Shown: positions 35,930-45,194 of the stretch, in pieces
How the letters are laid out: the number at the start of each line of letters is the position of its first letter
Position numbering within the stretch: the stretch's first letter is position 1
DNA from: Candidatus Nitrosotenuis chungbukensis
GTDB lineage: Archaea > Thermoproteota > Nitrososphaeria > Nitrososphaerales > Nitrosopumilaceae
NCBI RefSeq assembly: GCF_000685395.1
Contig: NZ_AVSQ01000017.1
Location: forward strand, 96,440-160,439
Direction: 5' to 3'
Length of the DNA: 64,000 nt
Translations under genes and position numbers: made by a program
Notes under the pieces: generated by a model
Databases searched by the model: none
The model's input: only the letters and a program-made list of their open reading frames with translations
What the model was told of the DNA's origin: nothing

Positions 35930-36437
35930 AATTGTTGCAATGATATATTTTTTATTCAGTATTACTGATCACACGTTCATTGTAATAAAACTATTGTAAG
36001 AGAATTAAAAGACAAATTGATTTGTATCATATAACCCTGATTCTATAAAAAATCAGTTTCCAGTTAGACAAAATGTTGGATTATGATGATTCATGACAAC
36101 AAAAATTAGTTGCTTTTGTATAAAGATCTAATTTATTTTTTAATAGATTTAAGAAAAAATTAGAAATTACTTTGACTGCTTTGTAGCAGATTTAATACTA
36201 ATTCCATTTGTAAATTTTCTATTTAGTATCAAGCGACAATAATGATGACTTTGAGTTGTGCAAATCAAAAACAAAATAGCCTAAACGACTTTTGTATCCT
36301 AAATTCATAAAAAATATGACCAAGTCTCCCAAGAACTCCAGTTGAGAACAATTAGAAGCTAATTGATCATATAAGAAAAACAGCAAGTTATCGTTCTACA
36401 ATAATAGAAAAATCATGAAATTATTATGTGCTTAACT
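35930..36437. other. AT-rich intergenic region without a recognisable gene
   Basis: About 500 nt with GC well below the window average. It contains several short poly-A and poly-T tracts and no frame longer than about 25 codons. I see no tRNA, no long repeat and no clear structured RNA. It separates the pilin/surface-protein genes (32273-35455) from the pilin operon on the minus strand. Confidence 0.6.
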
Positions 36438-38171
36438 TTAGTTTGGTGAAACACGTAGGACAATTTCTGCAAGAGGACCCATGACAACACTATTGTTGAC
36501 GTAACCATCCCCAAGAACATACATGACATACATCCTAGTATCCGTTATGGATGGTGCAGTCACAGTAAATGTTATGGTTTTTCCTGTTCCCCCGGCACCA
36601 GTCAAGTCGGAAACTAACTGCCCAACTATTTGCGATGAGCCATCAGGAAACTGTTGAATTGGCTGCATATTGAATCCCGTATTGCCAATTATTGTTGGAT
36701 CAGACCAGCCTTTTGGTATGTTTATTATCAATCTTGAACCTGCATTAATCTTGTTTCCGGTTCCAGTTTCCAAGTCTGCAAGAACCACGTTAAATGTTTG
36801 AGTGGAACCAGGCAAAATCCCGGTCTTGTTTGCAAATATGTCGTTATCGGAAGTAGAATCTACAACTTTTGAGAGGTATACGTTTGGCATTGCAGAAGAT
36901 GTTCGCATAGATGTCCCATAAGCAGCCTTGCCGAACTGTCCAAGAGTTGTAAAGACATTTGTTTGAACAACAACGGTTTCAGGCTCAGGACTGCTACCTC
37001 CTAGATTTCCAGGATTGACTTTGACTAAAAACGGAAAGACGGATTTTGGGTGGATTAGTTGCGGCGTACCTGTATTTTTCCACATTAGCTGATTAGATGT
37101 AGGACACGACCAATTGTTTGTCGTTGGAGGTACGGATTGAGTGCCACAAGCAGTATCAAATATTTCGTCGTTGCTGTTTGCTGGCGCAGTTTGTGCGCTA
37201 ATCACTACTTTGCTGACGTAAATGGGTTGATCCGTTGGATTTACGATATTGACCCCCCACAAACCCTTGTCTGCAGTATCGCCAAACGTGTTAGGTATTA
37301 CCATAAATATTTCAGGCCTTGAAAAAAGGTCTGAGGACACCACAGAACCAAGCTCAGAGTTATCACGAAGCAAGACTAAACTTTTGTCAACATTACTTTG
37401 TACAATCACATTTGATGGTTGATCTACTCCTTGCGCAAATGTTGAAAATGTGACATTGGTTCCAGCAGCGCCCATCAAACGATATTTCCATGAAAGTATG
37501 GTAGATTCCGCAGGTGCTAAATCAGACTTCATCTGAGTTATCGGTGAAACAGATAGCACATTTGAGGATGGCGTCACTACAATTGGCCCAGATGTAACAT
37601 TTAGTATTCTGGAATTTCCAGTATTTGTCACAAACAATAACGCAGTTGCGTTTTCTCCAAGTCGCACATCAGGCGGATTAATTACAAGCTTGACTTTGAG
37701 TTTGTTTGATCCACCCACGTTCAGCTGCTCAGCTGTTTTTATGGTGCCAAGTGAAGATACCACCTTAATGTTATAAGTTCCAGGGCTCATGAACAACGGA
37801 GTGTTTTGTAGTACATCAGCGCCATAACCCGGTGCAAGAACTGCATCAGAATAGCTAATTTCATATTTTTTTGCAGCATGTGTTGAATCAGTTTCGTTGA
37901 CAATCCAAACGTTATCAATTTCCAAAGTGTTAGATCCATCATTTTTGACATATAATGCAAGTCTATTTCCATCACCCGTGGATGCAGACGTGTAGAATTT
38001 TTCTTGGATTTTCTTAATTTCACCATCTGCTATTGTTTGCTGCGCCTGTATCATGTCTGACTGGGTCTCAATTACAAGATAGGATACTGAAAGACCGGTA
38101 GTCATCAGCACCAAAAAGAAAACAGAGCCCACAACGGTTGAGACTGCCCTCTTGTGGAATCTTCCAGTCAT
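36438..38171 (-). CDS. Large pilin-like protein with extended extracellular part
   Basis: 577 aa counted from the ATG at 38171. Class III leader: basic FHKRAVS then hydrophobic STVVGSVFFLVLMTTGLSVS. The ectodomain is unusually large for a pilin and contains Ig-like/CARDB-type strands (ILNVTSGPIVVTPSSNVLSV, SPGTYNIKVVSSLG), plus a Cys pair near residue 350. It may be a tip adhesin or a minor pilin. An aaggtgat sequence 8 nt before the ATG supports this start; a GTG at 38195 is in frame but would overlap the upstream gene. Last gene of the pilus operon. Confidence 0.8.
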   Translation of the reverse strand: MTGRFHKRAVSTVVGSVFFLVLMTTGLSVSYLVIETQSDMIQAQQTIADGEIKKIQEKFYTSASTGDGNRLALYVKNDGSNTLEIDNVWIVNETDSTHAAKKYEISYSDAVLAPGYGADVLQNTPLFMSPGTYNIKVVSSLGTIKTAEQLNVGGSNKLKVKLVINPPDVRLGENATALLFVTNTGNSRILNVTSGPIVVTPSSNVLSVSPITQMKSDLAPAESTILSWKYRLMGAAGTNVTFSTFAQGVDQPSNVIVQSNVDKSLVLLRDNSELGSVVSSDLFSRPEIFMVIPNTFGDTADKGLWGVNIVNPTDQPIYVSKVVISAQTAPANSNDEIFDTACGTQSVPPTTNNWSCPTSNQLMWKNTGTPQLIHPKSVFPFLVKVNPGNLGGSSPEPETVVVQTNVFTTLGQFGKAAYGTSMRTSSAMPNVYLSKVVDSTSDNDIFANKTGILPGSTQTFNVVLADLETGTGNKINAGSRLIINIPKGWSDPTIIGNTGFNMQPIQQFPDGSSQIVGQLVSDLTGAGGTGKTITFTVTAPSITDTRMYVMYVLGDGYVNNSVVMGPLAEIVLRVSPN

Positions 38172-38178
38172 TGAAAAA

Positions 38179-38850
38179 TCACCTTGTGTCCCCACTCACA
38201 ATTACAAGTTCGGTTGCCCGCGTACTGCCAAAATTAATGAGAACTTGGATTGGTTTTGAGAGCGAAATATCTGTACTGATGCTCTTGCTTAGTTTTATGA
38301 CTAGGCGTATTTCTTCATCTTCAGATAATTTGTTGTCGGATTTTTGCACTAGATTCGACATTTGAAGAATGCTGAATTTTCCATTGAGAGGATAGTTGCC
38401 TGACAAATCACTGGCACTTGCATCAAATAACTTTCCACCGGTTTGCTCATCCCACAAATGCAGTATCCCGTTTATCTGAATACTTTTTATGTAAACCAGA
38501 CTTGGGCTGACATTTTTAATTTGCAGGACAATGAATTCAGTTCCTGGAGCCACATCTGTTGGAATGTTATCTGCAGAACCTTGGCAGCTTGCAGTGCAAA
38601 TCTTTTCATCAAATTTGTTATCAATGCTAGAAATTTCAAGCAGATTTGCCGCATCTCTGGTATCATAACCCATCATTTTGATTGAGTATGCCGGGTATGC
38701 AGATGCCAACGGGTTTGATGCAGATGCACTAAAACCGCCACCCTGAACTATTAATGCCAAAAAAGCAGAACCAGTTATTGTTATCACAAGTAATAACAGT
38801 GTGGCAATAATTTCAGAGAGTCCGCGTTTTTTTGTCAAATACGTATTCAA
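38179..38850 (-). CDS. Pilin-like protein with class III signal
   Basis: A 223-aa protein. The N-terminus TKKRGLSEIIATLLLLVITITG is a class III prepilin leader and helix, with the predicted cut between Gly and Leu. The ectodomain has a Cys pair (ICTASC) and ends with a beta-strand-rich tail (RATELVIVSGDTR). The start overlaps the previous gene by 4 nt. It is the third gene of the minus-strand pilus operon; which subunit is the major pilin cannot be told. Confidence 0.85.
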   Translation of the reverse strand: MNTYLTKKRGLSEIIATLLLLVITITGSAFLALIVQGGGFSASASNPLASAYPAYSIKMMGYDTRDAANLLEISSIDNKFDEKICTASCQGSADNIPTDVAPGTEFIVLQIKNVSPSLVYIKSIQINGILHLWDEQTGGKLFDASASDLSGNYPLNGKFSILQMSNLVQKSDNKLSEDEEIRLVIKLSKSISTDISLSKPIQVLINFGSTRATELVIVSGDTR

Positions 38851-39359
38851 GTGTTAAACGGCCTCGCCACCACGCCGTAAAAATTTCCCCTATCAGTCAT
38901 GATCGAAATTTTGTATTCAGAATTGACATAGTTCGGGTCATCCCATTTTGCCGAAAATTGAAGATTTGCAGTTTCAAGAACACTTGTCCCGACCCTTGGC
39001 TGGGCCACTACTGCAAGATCTTTGTTGTTGATGAGTACTTCTTGCGTATCTGTTTTCACCATTGTGATCTTGGCAATGGTGGATTCTACAGTTCCTACGT
39101 TTCGCAGCGAAATCATAACTTGGTTTCCCGTAGGATCAAATCGCACATGCTCAAATACAATATCTTCTTGACCCCCCTCATTTTGAAAAGTAATGCCGCT
39201 TGACAGGCGATTGCTTATCTCGCCAGCCTCGTTAAGCCCCTTGGTTACTATTACCACTCCAACTGGAACTACCAATGCAAGCATGAACATGGATCCCATG
39301 ATTTGGCTTATTCCCCGTTTTTTTGAAAAAGTAGAAACATTGCGCTGTCTGAGATTCAT
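38847..39359 (-). CDS. Pilin-like protein with class III signal
   Basis: A 170-aa protein with leader FSKKRGISQ and hydrophobic stretch IMGSMFMLALVVPVGVVIV, the class III pattern of archaeal pilins. The ectodomain lacks Cys and has alternating beta strands. It starts in an ATGA overlap with the stop of the TackOD1-like gene and overlaps the next pilin gene by 4 nt. Second gene of the minus-strand pilus operon. Confidence 0.85.
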   Translation of the reverse strand: MNLRQRNVSTFSKKRGISQIMGSMFMLALVVPVGVVIVTKGLNEAGEISNRLSSGITFQNEGGQEDIVFEHVRFDPTGNQVMISLRNVGTVESTIAKITMVKTDTQEVLINNKDLAVVAQPRVGTSVLETANLQFSAKWDDPNYVNSEYKISIMTDRGNFYGVVARPFNT

Positions 39360-40483
39360 TTACTTTGTGCGCCGTCCAGCTTTTGAATTCTGTTGGAAAG
39401 TATTTTCTCAGTTTCTGATATTATTTCACTGATGTTCTGTGACGATATTATTGAAACATTGTATTTTGCTGCAATCGCTTTTGTTTTTTCAGTTATAGAT
39501 GCAAGGCCAATGATTAGTGCAATTTTTGGCGAGGTGTCAAATATTTGAATTATTTTAGAGTCAACCTCAGAATCAGTCGTCTCATTTATTAGAATGAATA
39601 CAGTTTGATCCTTGACATTGTTCCCATAGATGTCAATGTTGTGATCATGGCCGCTTTTTCCCTTTATGAGGTGATTTTCATCTACTGTAAAGCCGAGTTT
39701 TATTAGAACTTTGGAAATTTCACTTTTTAATTTTTGATTATCAAGCGGCATATGAGATGCACCATTAGTTAGTGCATATCCATATGCTGTTACCACCTGA
39801 GCATCATGTATGGTAAAGTCATGATCAAACTCCTTGCAATGAAAATTAATTAGCGCGTTATCGAATTTGCCCTTACAGTCATTACAAAAATACCAAGTGG
39901 CGGGTACGCGCAGCTCTTTTTCAGGTTGTTTTATCATTCTGCCACAAGATGGGCATTTTAGACTGTCAGATTTCTGCAAGTCCACAAACTTTGTTTTTTC
40001 CATTATACACCCACAAATTTTGTGCTCAAAGAGATGCAGTTTATTGACATCGAGTGAACTGCATTTGGGGCAGCATAGCCTGACATTGACCAGAAAAGAC
40101 GATTTGTGATCGGGACAAATCAAAAACTGATTGTAAACAAATCTTTCAAGCAGGTTTAGTTTTTTGTGTGAGAGTTTTTCAAGAAAACCCATGTTCAGGA
40201 CAGATTCTCCAATTTCATTCAAAATTGGATATTGCAGTGTGCCTTGGTAGTGATCGATTTCAGGTAGGAGCACGCCGTTGGAATTCTGCTTGATCTTGCC
40301 AAGTATTTTTGAGATTTTCTGACTGTTTTCTTCCTGCCAGCGTAGAATTTCCTTGACTTCTGTCACAGAGTCATGAATCAGGGCCTGTTTTTGAGCCAGT
40401 TTTGGCGCTTTTTGGACAGAATCGTCAGGCAACTTGGCATTATTTGGCAATTTCCTTAACGAATTTCTATTAAACTGAAACAA
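39356..40483 (-). CDS. TackOD1-like multi-zinc protein at the head of the pilus operon
   Basis: A 375-aa soluble protein. Residues about 110-240 hold many zinc ligands (LICPDHKSS, CCPKCSSLD, HLFEHKICGC, LKCPSCGRM, FCNDCKGKF), a layout like the thaumarchaeal output domain TackOD1 known from memory. The C-terminal part (about 250-375; SGHDHNIDIYGNN, VFILINETTDS) looks like a restriction-endonuclease or receiver-like alpha/beta fold without a full catalytic set. The TTG start lies 128 nt from the divergent ATPase gene. It is translationally coupled to the pilin genes, so it may regulate or assemble the pilus. Confidence 0.7.
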   Translation of the reverse strand: MFQFNRNSLRKLPNNAKLPDDSVQKAPKLAQKQALIHDSVTEVKEILRWQEENSQKISKILGKIKQNSNGVLLPEIDHYQGTLQYPILNEIGESVLNMGFLEKLSHKKLNLLERFVYNQFLICPDHKSSFLVNVRLCCPKCSSLDVNKLHLFEHKICGCIMEKTKFVDLQKSDSLKCPSCGRMIKQPEKELRVPATWYFCNDCKGKFDNALINFHCKEFDHDFTIHDAQVVTAYGYALTNGASHMPLDNQKLKSEISKVLIKLGFTVDENHLIKGKSGHDHNIDIYGNNVKDQTVFILINETTDSEVDSKIIQIFDTSPKIALIIGLASITEKTKAIAAKYNVSIISSQNISEIISETEKILSNRIQKLDGAQSK

Positions 40484-40610
40484 TGCTCTCCGACCTTTTT
40501 CTAGCCATAACTACTGCCTGATAGTTAGTCTAAAAACCAAAAATGTAAATCGGATGCTGTTCATTTGCACTAACAATTCCTTATGAGATGTTCACAATCA
40601 CTACCCAGTA

Positions 40611-42305
40611 TTGAGCATTAACAAAACACAGACGGATTCGCTTTTCATTAGAATCAAAAAGAGCAACCCATTTAATTTTGCAAAATTCATCTCGGAAAAA
40701 AATCAAACACCCGAATTTGCAGCCTCAAAACAGATCCTAAATACTGCAGAGACAAATTTGGTAAAACTCGCCAGCCAAAACGACGCCAATCTAACCGAAA
40801 TTGAAAATACACTTGTCCCAAAATTCAAAACGCTAAACAAGATAGACTTTGATGACGCTGAAATTTACACTGGATTGATAGCTGATCCTACATCGAAGAA
40901 CGGCCTACGGTACGTGATAATTGAGCCTCAGTTAAACAAGCACGACGTGATAAACTTCAGAGTGATCAAAAAGCTTTTGATATCAGAACTAGACATATCA
41001 CTGAACAACATTAAAACGAAAAAAGAGGCAGCTAAAGAACTAAAAAACAAAATTTTACTGCTGATAAAAAAATACAATATTGAAATCCAAACAAAAAGCC
41101 TCTCAAAGATATCATATTACGCCATAAGGGATTTCGTATATCTTGGACGAATCGAGCCACTCATGCGTGATCACATGATTGAGGAAATAAGCTGTGATGG
41201 GACTCATGTACCCCTGTATGTCTGGCACAGGGAGTTTGAGTCAGTCCCAACAAACGTGATATTTGAAAACGGTGAAGATCTTGACAACTTTGTCCAAAAG
41301 CTATCATATATAGGAGGCAAACATGCCTCGCTTGCAAATCCAATCGTTGATGCGTCACTCCCTGATGGAAGCAGAATAAATATGACATTGGGGCACGAGA
41401 TAACAAAACGAGGAAGCACGTTTACCATTCGTCGATTTAGGGCAGATCCAATTACAATAATTGATTTGATCAAATTTGGAACAATATCAGTACACGCTGC
41501 AGCGTATCTTTGGCTTGCAGTGGAAAACAATTCTACAATGCTAGTGGCAGGAGGCACAGCTAGTGGAAAAACCACCCTGCTTAACTCATTATCATCGTTT
41601 ATTCGACCTGGCCAGAAAATAGTGAGCATTGAAGACACGCATGAACTTAATATGTTGCACGAAAATTGGATTCCAGCGGTATCTCGCCAGAATTTTACCG
41701 ACGGTCAAATTGGCGAAATAACTCAGTACGACTTGCTCAGGGCTGCACTAAGGCAAAGACCTGACATACTAATTGTGGGGGAAACGAGAGGTCGCGAGGC
41801 ATACACGCTGTTTCAGGCAATGGCCACAGGGCACGGCGGATACTCGTCAATTCATGCAGACTCTGTGGAGGCAACGCTAACAAGACTCGTGTCATCCCCG
41901 ATGGATGTTCCAAAGGCACTTATTGCAAACACGCTAGACATCATAACACTTCAGCTAAAGATGCGATTCAAGGACAAGTCAGTGAGACGAGTCATGCAGA
42001 TTTCAGAGATTGCCGGGCTAGATGAAAAAACAGGCGAAATAAAGACCAATGAAATATTCAAGTGGGACCCAAATGATGACAGACATGAATTCTCAGGCAA
42101 CAGCATTGTAGTGAACAAGATCAAAGAAAGAACAGGCATTAGCGATGATCAAATCAATTACGAATTAAAAAAGCGAGAGACAGCACTTGAGTGGCTTACA
42201 GAGAACAACATAAGAGATCACAAAGAAGTAATGAAAAACATCCTGGAATTTTATTCAAATTCTGACAGGTTCTACGAAAGCAAAAGACTTGTGATTGAAA
42301 GTTGA
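40611..42305 (+). CDS. Type II/IV secretion ATPase (TadA/FlaI-like pilus motor)
   Basis: A 564-aa hexameric motor ATPase. The nucleotide-binding core has Walker A GGTASGKTTLLNSL (about residue 314), an Asp box (SIEDTHELNMLHENWI), Walker B PDILIVGETRGREA and the His box (GHGGYSSIHADS). The N-terminal 200 residues are a helical/NTD domain typical of archaeal FlaI/TadA enzymes. The start is a TTG. It should power pilus assembly with the two membrane proteins that follow, whose genes overlap or abut. Confidence 0.92.
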   Translation: MSINKTQTDSLFIRIKKSNPFNFAKFISEKNQTPEFAASKQILNTAETNLVKLASQNDANLTEIENTLVPKFKTLNKIDFDDAEIYTGLIADPTSKNGLRYVIIEPQLNKHDVINFRVIKKLLISELDISLNNIKTKKEAAKELKNKILLLIKKYNIEIQTKSLSKISYYAIRDFVYLGRIEPLMRDHMIEEISCDGTHVPLYVWHREFESVPTNVIFENGEDLDNFVQKLSYIGGKHASLANPIVDASLPDGSRINMTLGHEITKRGSTFTIRRFRADPITIIDLIKFGTISVHAAAYLWLAVENNSTMLVAGGTASGKTTLLNSLSSFIRPGQKIVSIEDTHELNMLHENWIPAVSRQNFTDGQIGEITQYDLLRAALRQRPDILIVGETRGREAYTLFQAMATGHGGYSSIHADSVEATLTRLVSSPMDVPKALIANTLDIITLQLKMRFKDKSVRRVMQISEIAGLDEKTGEIKTNEIFKWDPNDDRHEFSGNSIVVNKIKERTGISDDQINYELKKRETALEWLTENNIRDHKEVMKNILEFYSNSDRFYESKRLVIES

Positions 42306-43222
42306 TCGGGGTTTTAAAATCAAGAGAACTTGATGGGAAAAAACGACAACCATCATCATTTCAGGTCTTCAGCTACAGACTTCTAAACCGCTATCTTCAT
42401 TTTCTTTATCCAAGACTACCGGGGCTGAGAGAAAACATCAGGCAGTCAATGATGCCAGTTCCTTTTGAGGTTTTTGTGGCAAACATGGTTCTATCTAGCA
42501 TAATTGCGGCAATTGTTGGGCTTGTTGCCACAATATCTGCATCAATCATGTTTAACTTCACGCCGGTTGCAACAATAATCCTAATTCTTGTTGGAAGTAT
42601 TGGTTGTTCAGGAGGCACGTTTGCTATCATGCAGGTAATACCTGCCATCAACGTAAAGACAAGGGCTGCAAAGCTAAGCGAAGAAATACCGCACTACATA
42701 GGATACATGGCGACGCTTTGCGCAAGCGGGCTGTCACTTGAAGGAATATTCAAATCAATTGCCAAAGAGAATGCGGCAGAAGAGGTCGTAAGGGACGCCA
42801 AATTTGTGACGCGAAACATAGAGATTTTTGGGATGGACGTCGTAACTGCGATTAATGATTTAATCAAGAGAACGCCAAACGGGCCATATTCGGAATTACT
42901 AGAGGGCGCAATAATCACATTTAGATCAGGCGGAAATTTGAGAGAGTATTTTCTTGCAACGGCAAAAGTCCATCTCGAGGAAAAGAAGATCAGCGTAAAA
43001 AGATCAACGGAATCACTTGGCATAATGGCAGAATTGTACACTATTTTACTAATCGTGTTTCCGCTAATGGCAGTAATCATGCTGTCAATCATGGCAATAA
43101 TGAACCCAAATCTAGGCGGCTTTGACCTGATTACACTAATGAACATGCTCACATACATTCTCGTACCTCTTTTTGGGATAGTTTTGCTCTTAATGATGAA
43201 CTCAATGGTGCCAAAGAGATAA
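42302..43222 (+). CDS. Type II secretion system F-domain membrane protein (TadC/FlaJ-like), first copy
   Basis: A 306-aa platform protein. Two hydrophobic segments follow a basic N-terminal region (FVANMVLSSIIAAIVGLVAT, FNFTPVATIILILVGSIG), then the cytoplasmic T2SF helical domain (LSEEIPHYIGYMATLCASG) and two further C-terminal segments. It anchors the ATPase and helps pilin insertion. The TTG start overlaps the ATPase stop by 4 nt, indicating translational coupling. Confidence 0.88.
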   Translation: MIGVLKSRELDGKKRQPSSFQVFSYRLLNRYLHFLYPRLPGLRENIRQSMMPVPFEVFVANMVLSSIIAAIVGLVATISASIMFNFTPVATIILILVGSIGCSGGTFAIMQVIPAINVKTRAAKLSEEIPHYIGYMATLCASGLSLEGIFKSIAKENAAEEVVRDAKFVTRNIEIFGMDVVTAINDLIKRTPNGPYSELLEGAIITFRSGGNLREYFLATAKVHLEEKKISVKRSTESLGIMAELYTILLIVFPLMAVIMLSIMAIMNPNLGGFDLITLMNMLTYILVPLFGIVLLLMMNSMVPKR

Positions 43223-43224
43223 GC

Positions 43225-44136
43225 ATGAAAAAAACAAGGACAATACAAAAAGAACTCAGTGACGAACTTCCAAAAATACCACGGATTCGAACCGAAAAGT
43301 TTCGCGTAGCAGTAATTTCAGGCATTGCCAGCTTGCTTGTGATCGTCTTTAGCACATTGTATTTGTCAGGCTCGACTAGCCAGATTACTCAAGATGTAGG
43401 AATTATCTTTGCCATACTTGCAGGAATAATACCACTCGCACTGCTACAGCTAAAGGAGGTACAGCGAAGAGAAAGCATCGACAGACATCTCCCGTTGTTT
43501 TTACTATCATTGGTAAGCTCCATCCAGAGCGGCTCTAACCTAATTCAGGCAATCCTAGCAGTACCTGAACGAAACATGGGAAATTTGGGCCCATTGCTTC
43601 AAAATTTGAAGGCAAACATCAGTTGGGGTATGTCACTTGAAGATGGGTTTACAAATTTTTCAAAAAAGGCAGGAACCCGCATGGCAAAAAGAGTAACAGT
43701 TCTACTTGAGATAGCATTCAAAAACGGCGGAAACATATCAGAAAACCTTGAGACCATACAAAAACACGTAACTGAGCTAAGAAACTTGGAAAAAGAGCGC
43801 AAGTCGGCGCTGCAACCCTATACGTATACAATATACATCGCATACGTGGTATTCATTGCCATAACGGTGATTCTATCATCACAGTTCTTTACGCAGATCG
43901 AGTCAGTAAAGAACATGCTTGAGGAATCCAACATGGGGGGGACAAGCAACATCTTTGCAGCATTATCAGGTGTAAAGATCAACGACTTGGATGCGATCAT
44001 GTTCAACATGTCGATAATAGAGTCCATCTTTGGAGGCCTCGCGGCAGGTAAAATTGGCAGCGGATCGTATGTTTCAGGAATAAAGCACGTGATAGTCATG
44101 ATAATAATCGCAGTTATCGCATTTACGGTAATTTAG
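43225..44136 (+). CDS. Type II secretion system F-domain membrane protein (TadC/FlaJ-like), second copy
   Basis: A 303-aa homologue of the preceding protein with N-terminal membrane helices (VAVISGIASLLVIVFSTLYL, GIIFAILAGIIPLALLQL), the T2SF region (RHLPLFLLSLVSSIQSGSN) and C-terminal helices (GIKHVIVMIIIAVIAFTVI). Archaeal type IV pilus systems often carry two such genes, the two forming a platform heterodimer. It starts 2 nt after the previous gene. Confidence 0.88.
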   Translation: MKKTRTIQKELSDELPKIPRIRTEKFRVAVISGIASLLVIVFSTLYLSGSTSQITQDVGIIFAILAGIIPLALLQLKEVQRRESIDRHLPLFLLSLVSSIQSGSNLIQAILAVPERNMGNLGPLLQNLKANISWGMSLEDGFTNFSKKAGTRMAKRVTVLLEIAFKNGGNISENLETIQKHVTELRNLEKERKSALQPYTYTIYIAYVVFIAITVILSSQFFTQIESVKNMLEESNMGGTSNIFAALSGVKINDLDAIMFNMSIIESIFGGLAAGKIGSGSYVSGIKHVIVMIIIAVIAFTVI

Positions 44137-44143
44137 GAGGAGG
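44136..44143 (+). promoter_or_regulatory. Strong Shine-Dalgarno sequence of the TrmB gene
   Basis: The sequence ggaggagg lies 5 nt before a TTG (44149) and overlaps the stop codon of the upstream gene. It fixes the TTG as the start of the next frame in a part of the operon where leaderless initiation is not possible. Confidence 0.7.
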
Positions 44144-44148
44144 TTGGT

Positions 44149-45150
44149 TTGTTATTTTTAAATTCATCGTCAGAATCCTTCCACGGCTTAATTACGCAGA
44201 CACTCAAGAACGACAATGAGAAGAAAATGTCTGTTCAAAAAAAACAAAGAACATCGTTAATACACAATGAAGCCAACAATGTCATGGATGCAGGACTTGA
44301 CGCATCTGAGGATATTCAGTTTGAGAAGACACAGATGCCATACTATAACGATCTATCAGCGGAGCTTTCGTTAATTTTAGGTCTGGATAATTTAGAAACA
44401 AGAATTTATTTGAATTTGCTGCGAACAGGGCCAATCACTGCAAGTGCACTGTCAAAAGAGATCAACGTAGACCGCGCAAAGACATATCGCACAATCGACA
44501 AACTCTCGAGCAACGGAATAGTTTCGATCTCGTTTTCATCGCCAAAGCTTTGCATTGCGGCAGATCCTGATGAAATATTATCGCTGACATTAAAGAAAAA
44601 GGAAGAAGAGATTTTCAAAATAAAAAAGGACGGCAAGAAGATCATAGATAAAATTAAAGAGGTAAGCGCCAGCGACACCAAATCAAACGTTCCGACATTC
44701 CGCATAATCCAGGGGCTGGACAACATATCCTCGCAAGTAGAGCGCATGCTTGAAACCACAACGGACATTGTTTATTTTGTAACCACACTTGAAGACATTT
44801 CAAGACTATATCATTCAGAAATACCTGAGAAGATCAAACTTGCCGAAAAGGCAGGAGGCACTGTGCGATTGATAGTAGACGAGGTCTCGCCAAAAATGCT
44901 TCCCTTTGTAAAGAGGTTTGGGGCAAGGGAGGTAAGACTTGGAAAACTCCCATCAAAAGGCAGAATAGTTGTATCCAAAAACTGTCCGATGACAGGCAAA
45001 CTCTTGATGTCGGATTCCGCGGTGAGGGGAACTTTGCATGAGAACGTCGATTCAGAATGCGCACTGTTTACAAACTCTGAAGAAATGACAAACAGCATCT
45101 TTACACTGTGCACTTTCATTTGGAGAGGCGCAGATGTCATAAAGATGTAG
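44149..45150 (+). CDS. TrmB-family transcriptional regulator
   Basis: A 333-aa protein with a TrmB-type winged helix (YNDLSAELSLILGLDNLETRIYL given in part; EINVDRAKTYRTIDKLSSNG, residues about 65-130) and a C-terminal effector-binding domain (DIVYFVTTLEDISRL, LIVDEVSPKMLPF) that usually senses sugars. The first about 60 residues are extra and partly disordered. The TTG start with a strong SD is preferred over the ATG at 44227. As the last gene of the pilus operon it may control pilus expression, which is inference. Confidence 0.85.
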   Translation: MLFLNSSSESFHGLITQTLKNDNEKKMSVQKKQRTSLIHNEANNVMDAGLDASEDIQFEKTQMPYYNDLSAELSLILGLDNLETRIYLNLLRTGPITASALSKEINVDRAKTYRTIDKLSSNGIVSISFSSPKLCIAADPDEILSLTLKKKEEEIFKIKKDGKKIIDKIKEVSASDTKSNVPTFRIIQGLDNISSQVERMLETTTDIVYFVTTLEDISRLYHSEIPEKIKLAEKAGGTVRLIVDEVSPKMLPFVKRFGAREVRLGKLPSKGRIVVSKNCPMTGKLLMSDSAVRGTLHENVDSECALFTNSEEMTNSIFTLCTFIWRGADVIKM

Positions 45151-45194
45151 TTTTAAAAAAATTAAATAATGCAGAAAACACTTTCACATAAGCC

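Noticed and set aside
36060..36440. Short frames of about 20 codons in the AT-rich gap
   Set aside because: No TATA spacing, no motif and AT-rich sequence, so chance is the simplest explanation.
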